A stretch of DNA of 64,000 nucleotides, from assembly GCA_034190875.2 (NCBI GenBank), contig CM067348.1:7761563-7825562 (forward strand). The letters are read 5' to 3'. The DNA is from Urechis unicinctus. Taxonomy: Eukaryota > Annelida > Polychaeta > Xenopneusta > Urechidae. Both the position numbers and the translations under genes were made by a program. The notes below the pieces were generated by a model. It searched no databases. It was given only the letters and a program-made list of their open reading frames with translations, and was not told the DNA's origin. This document shows, piece by piece, positions 52,514-64,000 of this stretch (positions within the stretch are counted from its first letter, which is position 1; each line of letters starts with the position of its first letter).

Positions 52514-54281
52514 TCACAATCTGGCGACAACATCTACAGCAGTCTGGATGTATTCCACAAGTTCATCAGGCATACTGCTCACCAATTCAGCCACATCATG
52601 TGTCAATTCTAACAGCCTGGAATGTAACAGACCGGGGTGAGGGGTGAATGAGAAAACAACAAGAGCAGCTTAGCAAACATCTCGCCACCAGTCATCCACA
52701 ACATAATATACTAGTTTATTAGAAAATTCACCTCATAGTCATAATTGATTCAAGTTTGAAAATTCAACATTTAATGAAGTAAAATCATCAAATTTTATAA
52801 CATCTAAAATTTATTGCAAATAGTGAGCAGAAGGTCTTATACCTGAAACAATTTAAATCTTGCACTGGAGGTTGCATAATCCAAAAATTATTAATTATAT
52901 AATTTTGTGGAACGTACCATTTGGCATATACATCCGGTAACTTCACTTCTTTATTCCCTTCATCGTTTTCAGGTGGTGATAGAGCAAATTTTATTGCTTT
53001 GAATTTGCTTTCAATATCCTCTTTGTATGGTTGAAAGATCTCTACTTCTTGTACTGTGTGTAAAACTTGCTGAAAAATAGCACACTGCCTTGTTAATATT
53101 TCTCACGAACAACAAACTTTTTCAATAGTTCCATAATTCTCTCATTAACATATAAACTGGTATATGATATGTAATAAACCATGCCTTAAGAACCCTAACC
53201 ACATCAATATGGTTAATATCGTTATTTAGATGAGATAGCAATCATACATAGAGTTGAGCCAGTTGGTGAGCGATGTATTTGTGATTGGCCTGGGTGAGGA
53301 TGTCGGTGTGGATCTGTTGCGACAGAGTGTACACTTGGTTCAAAGTGGCCAGCCAGCTGAAGTAACCTGCAATCAAATAGACTCGGTATCATGCTGGCTT
53401 TGACAATATCCGTGACAAAGTCAACCATCATGACAATTACGTTATCAGTGATAAAGCCCGCCCTTAGGTCAAATACTATGTCAGTCATTGTGGAACTAGC
53501 TAAATACAGTAATTTCAACTGATATGGGCATGAATAGGGCTACATTCTGTGGGGCATAATGCTATCTAATTATTTCCTTGGCAAGCTCTACAGTTTCCTC
53601 GACTCCATTATAATTTGTCTGACATCTTGCAATGAATTGGTAGAACTAAAATAGATATTCAAATATATTTCATAAATAAGCAGGTACTTATTGTAAGAGA
53701 AAACATCAATGCATGAGCTAAAACAAGCATGTTACTGACTGTCCATCTCAGAGCTTTCCAGTTCTTCGTCGCTCACTGGAGGCCATTTTCTACAAGCTGT
53801 TGCAGCTCGGGGGTAAAGCTCAGCGATTTCTGTTGACTGAAGATAGTGATACACAGATGATATTCCCGAAAGTTCATCTTGCATCTTGCTAAGTAAATAT
53901 GTCCCTGCAACAACAAAACATAAATAATCTGCTGTGCTAATTCGCCAATACTTCAGAAATTGATGCGTATTAATTTGAATAAAAAGAGAATAGACAATTG
54001 AGCGAAAGTTTGTCCACCTTTCTGTTGAGTGCAGCTTCTGTGCTTGTGCTTGGAACCAGACTGTTCATAACATAATTAATCGTTTAAACACACCCACCAG
54101 CTATTAACACACATTGAATCATAATGGCTACATCCAAATATCTGGAGCTGAGCAAATAACATTGTCATCCAAAATATTGAGAGGGAAATAAGATACAAAA
54201 AGACTTGCATGCTTGAAGTGTTTGAAGCTCAGCAGGTCCAAGTGGGAACAGACCGAGAGAATCTCTAAAGGCAATCGCCAT
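52514..54281 (-). CDS. Unrecognised conserved-looking helical protein, 207 aa
   Basis: Five coding exons join in phase: 54281–54197, 53904–53740, 53366–53248, 53069–52918 and 52616–52514, ending TGA at 52514. The product is 207 residues, without signal peptide or membrane span. It is mostly predicted helical by composition, with WPPVSDEELESSEMD at about 70–84 and an acidic-basic SPPENDEGNKEVK loop near 153–165. It ends in a long amphipathic stretch (ELVEYIQTAVDVVARL). I do not recognise the family; it could be a subunit of a helical assembly. The start is provisional: an acceptor (GATTTCAG) about 50 nt upstream leaves the frame open, so an extra 5' exon may exist. The exon 1 donor (GTATCT) and exon 3 donor (GTATGA) are non-ideal. 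Confidence 0.7.
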
Positions 54282-55539
54282 TGTGACGAGGAAGAATTGT
54301 CCCACAGGGGTTCTCCCAGACAGGTATCCACTGAAATCAACACATCAAATACTACTAGACTAGGCAAAGAAACTCTGCCTCTATCCTCCGCACTGTTTAC
54401 TACTTTCAATCTCTCACATCCGAGCTGTAGAGGCGAAGATCCGCCTGTGAGATTTTCGAGGTTCCGAAGTCAAAACTTGCAAAAGACTACCATGCCAAAA
54501 AATTTGTGACAGAATGAAAGATTATATGACAAAATGACACGAGGACTGTTTCTATTACTACAGTTTTGTCTAATTGTTTTGTTTGAGCACTAAAATACGG
54601 CACATCATGAAACTTTGTTCAAAAACTCAACATGGCTGACTCCCACAATGCAACATAATGGAGTTAATACTCGTTAATACGCTATAATATTGCTCATGTT
54701 TTCGATTCGCGCGGTAGCCATGTTGGACAACAATTTTAAAATTGTGTTGGATTTCGTCGATTCTGTGGATTAAGGAGTATGACTGTTGTTGCACTCTAGG
54801 CAAGATTGATGGTAAGACATTTATGGATATGAAAATCTATGTTTTTTAAACTGTCCCTTGTCTGCATTGCGAGAAGGAGCAAATTTGCTTATAACGCACA
54901 GATTCTGCCATACGGACCCTCAACCCTAAGGTGTCATCAGATCATCAAAACACCAGGGGCGAGTTGCCTTGCCTACAAGTACAACCAGACAGGGCCTCTC
55001 AACACACCAAATATTCCTACACAGGTCTCCATTAAATTTAACATGTGCACCAAATCCTCCTGGACAGTTCTCTTTTAATATAAACACACCAAATGCTCCT
55101 AGACAGGTCTCCATTCAATTCAACACACCCAGTACCCCTATGACAGATATTTTGGGGGACTCGCTTTCACCGAGTCAATCGACAACAACTCATTATCGCT
55201 CTTATAACATAAACACGACACCCTTGTTGATATTTTGATATCGGGTTCAATAGGTTAAATTAAACCTACCTTTAATGAAGGGTGGTAATCCCGTGGGTGG
55301 CCAAGAGGCGGAGTCCTGCTCACACAACTCATTTTGTAATTTATTTTATGGGATTGATTCGATTTTTCAATTTCTAATTGGTAACAGCGTTGATCATAAT
55401 GTGAATACGACGTGTTCATAACGTGTACAGCGGCGGAGTCTCGATGAAACGGGTACTTAAAGTGATACTCCCACCATTAACATTGTTGCGCCATATTGTA
55501 AAAAGTCTATCTGAATGAAATCAGCCCTATTTATGAAAA
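54282..55539. other. Spacer with a ~41-bp tandem repeat
   Basis: No supported exon. At about 54995–55145 there are 3–4 degenerate copies of a 41-bp unit containing CACACCAAATGCTCCTAGAC and AGGTCTCCATTCAATTCA. The left part is the likely upstream region of the 207-aa gene. Confidence 0.55.
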
Positions 55540-55936
55540 TCCCTTCCACCTCCCCCCTCTTTCCCCCTCCCTCCCTCTTTCCCCTCCCCCTCTTTCCCCT
55601 CCCCCTCTTTCCCCTCCCTCTTTCCTCCCCCTCCCTCCCCCTCCTCCCCTCTTTAGGCCCTCCCCCTCTTTCCCCCTCCCTCCTCTCTTTCCCCCTCCCC
55701 CCTCTTTCCCCCTCCCTCCCTCTTTCCCCTCCCCCTCTTTCCCCCTCCCCCTTTTCCCCCTCCCCCTCTTTCCCCCCCTCCCTCTTTCCCCCTCTTTCCC
55801 TCTCTTTCCCCCTCCCTCCCTCCCTCCCTCCCCCTCTCCCCTCTCTCTCTCCCCCTCCCCCTCCCTCTCCTTTCCTCTCTCTCTCTCTCTCTCTCTCCTC
55901 TCTCTCTCCCTCTCTCTCTCTCCCCTCTCCTCTCCC

Positions 55937-55973
<37 letters not shown>

Positions 55974-55995
55974 ACTCTCTCTCTCCCTATATCCC
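55540..55995. repeat. Long polypyrimidine tract (CCCTCTTT)n then (CT)n
   Basis: About 450 bp almost wholly C and T on the + strand. The first part is variable CCCCCTCTTT-type units, the second (TC)n. Purine interruptions are very rare (for example AGG at about 55657). Long open frames of Pro/Leu/Ser (+) and Glu/Arg/Gly (−) are by-products. Confidence 0.95.
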
Positions 55996-56572
55996 CGTAT
56001 CTCTCGCTTATAGTCACCGAGTGTTCATTTACCCCTCCCCCTTAACGACCCGCGTGTATGAACGCCACACTCCATCTTTTTATTCCATATTATTGATTTT
56101 TTTACAACAATGAATGTCAAATGTTTTGCAAATCAACACGGTTTTATCACCATGGCTTCCGGTGCATCAAGTTAGATAATTAGTCCGCTATGAATAGTAT
56201 GCTTATCCTAGGAACGCAAAATTTGACTTGGAATATATTTAAGCAAACGCGTGTCTCATGTCATTGTTGTTAAAAGGTTCAGGACGGGAGTGAATGCGCA
56301 TCGTCGGTAAAATCACATCTTTCCCAAAACTGGTGGAACTCATTGTATAATAAAAAAAAATCAAATGAATTCGTTAACACTCCTTCATTGTATGCAAACA
56401 CCATGTTACAGAGCTTGGAAACTTGGTCAGCTAAAACATAGTCCCTGTAAAGGAATGGAGGAGAAACGAACCTACTTATTTTCATACTTGGTTTGCAGCT
56501 CGATGTAGCTTTAGCTAACATGTTCTGACGAAACACGGAGAGTTTGAATTATTCAATAGCGCTGCATTGTGA
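55996..56572. other. Gene-free stretch
   Basis: No supported exon. An 85-codon open frame on the − strand at 56279–56536 has no similarity I can name. Confidence 0.5.
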
Positions 56573-57059
56573 CCCAGCAAACACGACACCTTTCTGCCAC
56601 GTTGTGCAAACGTGGTGGTTACGTGACGCCGAATTTCAACGTGCTCACGACGTGGCAGACACGTTGTAGTGTGCTATGTTCTCAAAATTTCTTTTATCAT
56701 TTAAAATTGTTGTTGTCTTTAAATAATGGAAAGTAATGCGTAAAATTTATAAATTACAATCAGAATAATTTTCCAAAAATAATTATATGCCACGTACAGG
56801 CCACGTTGCATTCACGTTGAAATTCTCGAAAGATTTTCTACGTGAATGCCACATCGCATTCACAAAATAATCATAATGCTTCCACGGGGATTGCTGTGAA
56901 AGTCCATGACGTCATATCTGGTCTTGAGGCGCAACAAAACGCAATTAGTATATAACTCTTAGTCCTACAAGTTGAGTCTGTATGTTTCAAATTGATCATC
57001 GACTAAGCGACATGGCCACGTGGCAGCTACTTGGTCACAACGTAAATGTGTTAGCTGGG
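56573..57059. mobile_element. TIR element with internal ACGTGGC/ACGTTG repeats
   Basis: The ends CCCAGCAAACAC (56573) and GTGTTAGCTGGG (to 57059) are inverted repeats with one mismatch. The interior is packed with CCACGTTG, ACGTGGC and CAACGTG motifs in both orientations. The middle is AT-rich and non-coding. It is a non-autonomous DNA transposon candidate of 487 bp. Confidence 0.68.
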
Positions 57060-58015
57060 GATGGCGTGTCGTTCCCTTGGGTATCAGTGGGTACCGACTA
57101 CCCTCAATCGATTTGCTTGCTAATGAAAGTGCTTAGGCAAACATTTACAGGTCCATGATGAATTAATTCAATGTACTGTCACACTGACCCAATCTACAAG
57201 AAAAGCCATATCACATATGACAGAAACATATTCTTGATGTATTAATTCTCTTGAATTTATCAACCACGCTAGCCGCAACGGCAATTTTCGAGACGTCGCT
57301 GATCGGCGCGGCAAGCACCAACATTAGGTGTGATAGATTATCAGCAGCACTTGTCTAACGAACAGTCCAGAAAGATTAGCTAATCTGCAACGCTCATTGC
57401 TAAGCTCCGCCCGTGGCAGTCAGTGATAACCGTCATCATTCCTCACTATTTTCGTCAATGCTGTGTTCATTTGAAAGAATACATGATATTTTTATCAAGC
57501 TGATCCAAATTTTTCTCAATCTTGAAAAGGTGTTTCTATTCCCCTTATGACACCAAAGTACCTGCAATAAGCAGCCTAATGTTCCGTGTTTATCGCAGCG
57601 CACAATACTTCGAAAAACAAGCTTGCTGAGAATGCTGATTAATCAGGACGTGATTACGCGGGGCTTCGATGGGATTACAGCTTCACGTAGAGACGTCTTG
57701 TTCTGAATGCTTTTGAAACCAAATACAATAGTGATTGTAAACTACCAAGGTTTTAATATCATTTTCTATTGAATTGTGCAATTGGGTATGCTATTTCACT
57801 TCCTCATACTCACAAGGGCGATCAAGCAATAACGAAATATATTTAACGATAAAGTTTAATTGTATTTCTCGATAAACAACACCGATCATTTTCACCATTA
57901 TATTGCCTTGTAAAACAAAACGTTGTTAACAAAAGTAGAAAAAAATGTAAAATAATGAATGTGTGAACTAATAGCCTCGCCGCCCGGGAAGATGCTAGTG
58001 AAACGGGTGACCTAT
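57060..58015. other. Gene-free stretch
   Basis: Between the TIR element and the EF-hand gene. It includes the 3' flank of the EF-hand gene. Nothing else seen. Confidence 0.5.
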
Positions 58016-58390
58016 TTATAGCTTCTTCTGTTCTGCCTGTGCACCAGACTCAAGCGCCTTGAGGAACTCGTGGTAATTCAAGGTACCCGTGCCGTCCTTA
58101 TCCACCAGATCGATCATGCGTTGCAGCTTAAATCACACACACAGTTTCAATTAGTAAATGAAAGAATCAAGCCATATGAATATATGCCAATATGTATCCT
58201 ATGTTTAGCGTGTACTTCTTTGAGTAAGTTATATGAACGTTTGTCGTATGATTGCTACCTGGGCTTTCGTGTAGTGCTTGCCCAGCTCCTTAAACACTTG
58301 TTCGAGCTCTGCGCGATCGATCTCGCCATTACCGTCTTTGTCGAAGTTGAGGAATACTGCCTCATGATAGACATCTTGGCCCTGTTTCCA

Positions 58391-58446
<56 letters not shown>

Positions 58447-59796
58447 ACAACATCGTCGTCGTCGTCATGAGAACCATCATCTTCATCATAATTACACTTA
58501 TCATTGGCATCATCATTATCGTCATATTTATCACTGTGATCATCGTCATCATCCAATAGTCTCGCCCTCGCTGTAACTTTAGAAGATACCAATGTATACT
58601 GACTCATTGCGTGTGCGGGGTTGCAGACCCATAGCCAACATGAATTCGTGATAGGAGAGCATACCGTCCGCCTTCGTGTTGGCCTCCTGGAAACATCTCT
58701 GACGGCACAAACACACATATACACATACACTTCACATGTCGCACGAGCATAATGACGTTGGGGGCATCCAGAGCTTAGGCATACTCTACGTAATAGAGAT
58801 ACGGAGGCATTCCACGTCGATAAGTTAACCAAATATACCACTGGGAATAGTATCTTGCCGTTCATTACAAGCCCAACCCAGAGTTCTGCGCGCTGAACAA
58901 CCCTTATCAGTTAATATCGCTATATCAGCATTCAGTGTAACCATATAATGCGACTGATAATCTGCTGACAAGCGCGAGCATACTATAGCATTCAAGCCCT
59001 AGATAGGATGCTACTACTGATCCAGGGGGGACACTACAACGTCTCCATGGCAACGTGATAACGAGGTACAATCACATCATATGTGCCATGGGCGATAATA
59101 TCACGCAACTGTATTCAATTATCGTTTCATGAATTATTTCATATTATCCTTCATTCATGTATTCATTCGTTAAACTATTCTTTCATTCATTCGAAGATGA
59201 ATAAATTAATACTTGGTTTGTTTGATTGTCTATTTATCTGGATTACCCCAGGGAGAATCAGCGCTTTTACAACCACCTATACTAGAAGGGATTGACCGTC
59301 ACGATCGGTATGTCGTCATGTGCAGTTATACATACTTGCCATACTTGCACAGAGAGCCCGACTGACTCTCGCCTGACTCTCGTCTGACTCGCGCCGTCTA
59401 GACAACGAACTAACAAATTTTCAATTATGGTGGTGAGAGACGGCGGTGGGGGCTGGTTTAGTCATGATACGGGTCGGGGTGGTGGGGTTAGCGGGGTGTT
59501 GATACGAACACTGGTAAGTACAGCGCACTTGGAGTATGTCGGGTCGCGGTGTTTATACTAACGTTAGTTTATTGGGAGGCGCAAGCGCCCGTTAGACATG
59601 TAAGTTGCAAGAAAATTAGAATGTTGGTTGATGCCGTGAGGGTTGATGAGAAACTCACCTTGAGCTGCGCGAATGGGCCATTGTAGCCGTACTTGCGACA
59701 CATCTTTCTGAGATCTTCCAGCGAGATACACTCATCTCCATCCTTATCAGCTTCTTCGAAAAAGGCTTCATACTTCTCCGGTGTAAAGATGGACAT
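58016..59796 (-). CDS. Four-EF-hand calcium-binding protein, 156 aa
   Basis: Four exons join in phase 0: 59796–59659, 58698–58600, 58381–58259 and 58126–58016. The cytosolic-type protein has no signal peptide. EF loop 1 (residues 17–28, DKDGDECISLED) ends in Asp at position 12 and has Glu where Gly is usual. Loop 2 (about 58–69, NTKADGMLSYHE) is degenerate at positions 1 and 3. Loops 3 (93–104, DKDGNGEIDRAE) and 4 (129–140, DKDGTGTLNYHE) are canonical. The layout resembles calmodulin-like and invertebrate sarcoplasmic/tegumental calcium-binding proteins. The exact subfamily is uncertain. The ATG follows an acceptor (ACTTTTAG, ending 59805), so a 5' UTR exon is likely. The exon 3 acceptor lies just after a (GAT)n repeat. 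Confidence 0.9.
58391..58446. repeat. (CAT)n / (GAT)n microsatellite at the EF-hand exon 3 acceptor
   Basis: About 18 CAT units on the + strand. On the sense strand of the EF-hand gene this is (GAT)n ending about 10 nt before the CAG acceptor at 58382–58384. Confidence 0.95.
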
Positions 59797-59984
59797 GGTG
59801 AAGCTAAAAGTATATCCCAAATGCCATATGTTAGATAAGCAAATTCAATTTAATTACAAGGTAATACATCAGTCGCAATGGAGCGCAGACTTAAAGCTAA
59901 TCTGCTCTCTGTAACTGACTGAACCTTCTTGATAAGTTTGTGTATACATAAACACACATGCACAGTTAATTTTACCATTGGAGA

Positions 59985-60093
<109 letters not shown>

Positions 60094-60828
60094 ATTAAAG
60101 AGATGCATGCCGATATTTATATGCGTACGTAAATGACGGGAAGTTACCTGTTTGGTATGATCGCTACCTATAGAGTGAGGCTGATGTTAGCTTGTTCTGT
60201 CTTGTACCCGATATTGTATATACCACCCACACAGTAGGATAAGCAAAGTTCAAAGTATCAACAACCTGCCTGTTAGTGATTGACCCAGGACCCCGGACCC
60301 CGATAGAACACGTGCTACTGGCTGATGTTGGCACGAAGAGATTCATCATAGGCTACTTGTGATGTTACAGGTGACTGCTTGAGCGCCAAATCAAGTGTTG
60401 CCACTCCACCGTAGTGAACATATTCATGAATATATTCATGTATCATTAAAGCTTCGTACTGAACCTGTTAATGAATGGGAGTACGCTTCTATTACTTACG
60501 AATATAACAATACGTTTAGTTTATAAGACACTCTCGTGTAGGTAAGTAAAACGACACAGCGACACGAACAACTCTAACCAAAATGACTATAATGCTTCAT
60601 TGGACCGGTTACCTTATTAACTGTAAGGTATGACATATATGCAAGATAACAAGAGGTGTACATACATGTAAATCTTAGGCCGTGACGAGTGACTTCCTTA
60701 TTCACCACATTACCGCGAGATATCACCAAGTTAACAAGTGTACACATGTATTGGTGGTCATATGTTATTCACATCAGTCATTAAGCATAGTGAAAGCCAG
60801 TGAATAAGGTTATTGCAGCGTGGTGGAA

Positions 60829-61231
<403 letters not shown>

Positions 61232-62094
61232 TATACAGAGGTGGAAACTAACAAAATTAGCTACCAGCCGTCAGGGCTTGTAACTTTTAAAAAGTAACCG
61301 GTCCAGCACAAATTTTACTGGCCGAAATCGTAACATATGTATATACCGCAATGTGAATCTTTATTACCCACTACGGTACATGATAAAAATATGTACGCCT
61401 TATCTGCAAACACTCATCACTTGTCTATGTGTGTGCAAAAGCAAGCAGTCTATCCGCACCCACACATACAGTATCTAATGATTCAGTCTTACTGTCCGGA
61501 TTCGAATCTGTGAATACCAGGAAACCGAAGAAGAACACTCATGAGGTTGACTTATGTGGAGTGGCATACATTGGACCGCTAGTCACTGTTGGTTTGGCCC
61601 ATCACATTGAAGCCTCTCTCACATTCTGCCAATTTTTTAATATCAGGTCATATAAAAAGCAAAGCACTCGTGCTCTAGCATACAACTCACTCGGGGCTAG
61701 CCCTACAAGCCGTCTGAGTAGACGTCTTACTTTCTTTTGAACCAACGCAATGTAAAAAAATTTAGATCGATTCAGACAACTACCAAACACCAAACATACC
61801 CAAGTGATGGAGTTTTAGAATGCAATGATGTTCACATGGACAATTTTATACCTTTTGGCGGGAGATTTCATCCATGGTAATTATTTATAGTTCGATCAAT
61901 TTGGGAAGCGGTAAAAAGTCCGAAACAAAGCGACAGGTTTGTTTACAAGTTCAAGACCACGTACATCGCGCATGCTCAGAATGACGTGACCCATCGACGA
62001 CTAATGCTAAGGCAATGCGGATGAGGCGGCGGGATATCGCAGGAAATCACGCGACCCAATATTTGCCAAAATGGCGGTCATCGTATCGCGATTT
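61232..62094. other. Gene-free stretch
   Basis: Contains a 103-codon open frame (61429–61740, +) with no recognised similarity or splice context. The beginning (AGAGGTGGAAACTAAC near 61240) resembles the edge of an old dispersed element. No supported gene. Confidence 0.45.
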
Positions 62095-62330
62095 TTCAGA
62101 AATGATATATCCATGGCATTTCTTGAAGAATAGCGTCGAGTGGGGGTAAGTTTTTTGGTGCGTGAGGAATTTTTGTTGTACAGGCTCGTGATATATGTTC
62201 TTTTCTAGAGGCGTTATGCAGCACTTTAATCCTAACGCGTTTTCTGCGACGCGCGGAAAATAATCGAAGCAGAACGGTATATATTGATATTACCGTTCGA
62301 CCGGAGCTAACTCGGGGCCAGCACAAACTG
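62095..62330 (+). repeat. Dispersed repeat R1, right copy
   Basis: Counterpart of 38–262. Near the end, GAACGGTATAT (62272) and ATATTACCGTTC (to about 62299) form an imperfect palindrome immediately before GACCGGAGCTA. The reverse complement of this end block also occurs alone near 6401 and 42691. Confidence 0.65.
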
Positions 62331-62848
62331 TTCAGTCCTATCGAACCAAGTACGGGAGCTGCGGTGATCAAACCTGAAGTTGGTCTGTTGGGCTATTTAG
62401 CATAAAATGACATGCGGAAATTTTATCGTTGACGACCTGCGCTTATCTGGGGCCGTATTTATAAAGAATCTTAACTTGAGTTATTGCAACTTAAATCTGC
62501 GATCTCAGTCGAGTCTGTAATCTCAGATCTTATACATGTAGACTAACGACGGAGATTTCAGTCGCCCGACGACTTATATTTGTTTATGAATGCGCTGAGG
62601 CAGCCAACTCAGCGTACCCTCTCAAAAACCTGACTATGAACGCATGATCAAAAGCTTGTTGACACACGCGTAGTTTTTATGGCAGCCACGCGGACAAAAA
62701 ACGGAGACAAACGTGTCAAGCATGCTTTTGATTTTCGGCAAAGTCGCCGGAAAGTAATTAACCGTACCAGGTAAATAGGCGAATTCCACACGGCCGAAAT
62801 CGTTTTCAGTTGCAATTGACGGACGGGCGACCGTAAGTTTTCACCCCA
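62331..62848. other. Gene-free stretch
   Basis: No exon supported. GGGGCCGTATTTATAAAG at about 62450 starts a block that looks like another dispersed repeat, but there is no second copy in this window to confirm it. Confidence 0.4.
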
Positions 62849-62909
<61 letters not shown>

Positions 62910-63478
62910 TATATATATAGATATATATATATATATCTATATATATATATATAGATATATATATATAGAGATATATATATAGAGATATATATATCTCTCT
63001 CTATATATATATATATATTATATATCTCCTCTCTCTGTATATCTCTCTCTCTGTGTGTCTATATGTGTATATCTCTCTCTCTCTCTATGAGTCTCTATAT
63101 ATCTGTCTGTCTATATATATATATATGTCTCTCTCTCTCCCTCTGTCTCTCTCTCCCTCTGTCTATCTCTCTCATCTGTCTCTCTCTCTATGTTCTCTCT
63201 CTCTACCCTCTGTCCACACCCTCTCTCTCTATAAAAATCTCTATCCCATATATACCTCTCTCTATACATCTCTATCTCCCATATCCCTATCATATCTCTC
63301 TATATATATATACATATGAATATATACATATATATGAATATATATATATATGCATATATATATAAATATATGCATATAAATATATGCATATATATATGCA
63401 TATATATATAAATATATATATATATATTAATTTATTTACATATTTATATTTAGATGCATATATATTTATATATTATAT
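62849..63478. repeat. Compound (TA)n/(TAGA)n/(TC)n satellite-like block
   Basis: About 630 bp of TA, ATAGATAT, CTCTCTAT and ATGCATATAT units. Hydrophobic/aromatic open frames across it are artefacts. Confidence 0.95.
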
Positions 63479-64000
63479 GTTAAGAAGCAAAAGTCTATAT
63501 AGAGGCCGTAAGTTTGGATCCCTGTGTGTCGCAAATTTACATAAAGCTATGTTGGCAACGGAAGATATGGTAGCATAACAAGACTTGACTTAAAGGTAAA
63601 ATAAGATTGCGAATAATATGGTTTCTTGATCACTTGTAAAACCTCTAACATACATGCAGAATGGCAAAATATACTCTGACACACATAAAGCTAATGTAGA
63701 CCCAGTAAGTTCCCTGTCCTGCCATCGTATCAAGTGTCTATGTGTCTGTATCCCACGTAGTCTAAACATTTAAGCGATACACTTTGCAATTTTGCGACAG
63801 GGCGACAACAAAAGAAAAATCATGCCATCTTACCTTTGCATAAGATCCTTCAAATCGCTATAAATGAGATTAAGCTCCAACATCAAAGCGAGTTTTATAT
63901 CTTTCTCTGTCTTCAACATTGTGTATTCAGTAACAGATTCCCTAGGTTTAACACCACATACCAGCGTGCTGCTATGCAATTACTCGGATGAAGTATGAGG
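63479..64000. other. Gene-free right edge
   Basis: Nothing recognised. A gene continuing beyond the window cannot be excluded. Confidence 0.4.

Noticed and set aside
55457..56045. 176–186-codon open frames rich in Pro/Ser/Leu or Arg/Glu/Gly
   Set aside because: By-products of the polypyrimidine tract; no splice context or similarity.
58070..58865. 168-aa and 167-aa open frames with poly-His and poly-Asp
   Set aside because: Driven by the (CAT)n repeat; the real coding sequence here is EF-hand exons 2–4 on the − strand.

Overview
This is animal nuclear DNA: genes are split by GT–AG introns, the two strands carry interleaved genes, and the spacers are full of LINE remnants, MITE-like elements, minisatellites and long (TA)n, (CA)n and (GA)n tracts. 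The proteins (UGGT, collagen prolyl 4-hydroxylase, an EF-hand protein, an Ig/CCP membrane protein) and the repeat landscape suggest a marine invertebrate, perhaps a lophotrochozoan such as a mollusc. The phylum is inference only. All exon models come from reading splice sites, phase and protein similarity by eye.

Layout. 1–6.6 kb is non-genic with a LINE fragment and a TTAA-bounded MITE. 6.6–22.7 kb is a head-to-tail segmental duplication. Each copy (about 6593–13349 and 15505–22744) holds a + strand gene for an Ig + CCP-like membrane protein and, converging on it, the 3' end of a − strand UGGT gene. Copy A has a frameshifted Ig gene and only the last UGGT exons. Copy B has an open 8-exon Ig gene (15514–18835) and is continuous with the main UGGT gene (37172–20446, about 40 exons, ending in an RDEL ER-retention tail). 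The outer duplication junction lies inside a UGGT coding exon.

38–43.8 kb holds a small MITE, a perfect hairpin and a second LINE fragment. 43.8–50.9 kb is a complete 14-exon prolyl 4-hydroxylase alpha gene (+, about 540 aa). 51.5–52.0 kb is a second copy of the TTAA MITE. 52.5–54.3 kb is a five-exon − strand gene for an unrecognised 207-residue helical protein. 55.5–56.0 kb is a nearly pure polypyrimidine tract. 56.6–57.1 kb is another TIR element. 58.0–59.8 kb is a four-exon − strand gene for a 156-residue EF-hand protein. The last 4 kb is dominated by microsatellites, plus a second copy of a dispersed repeat also found at the very start of the window.

Functionally, UGGT (glycoprotein folding checkpoint) and P4HA (collagen hydroxylation) are both ER-lumen proteins, divergently arranged about 6.6 kb apart with transposon debris between them; I see no evidence of co-regulation. 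The least explained part is the duplicated Ig/CCP gene, whose exon phases allow an unusual N-terminal hydrophilic region upstream of the signal-like segment. The main UGGT gene shows two single-base reading-frame breaks and an apparently missing segment, which are either assembly errors or real lesions.
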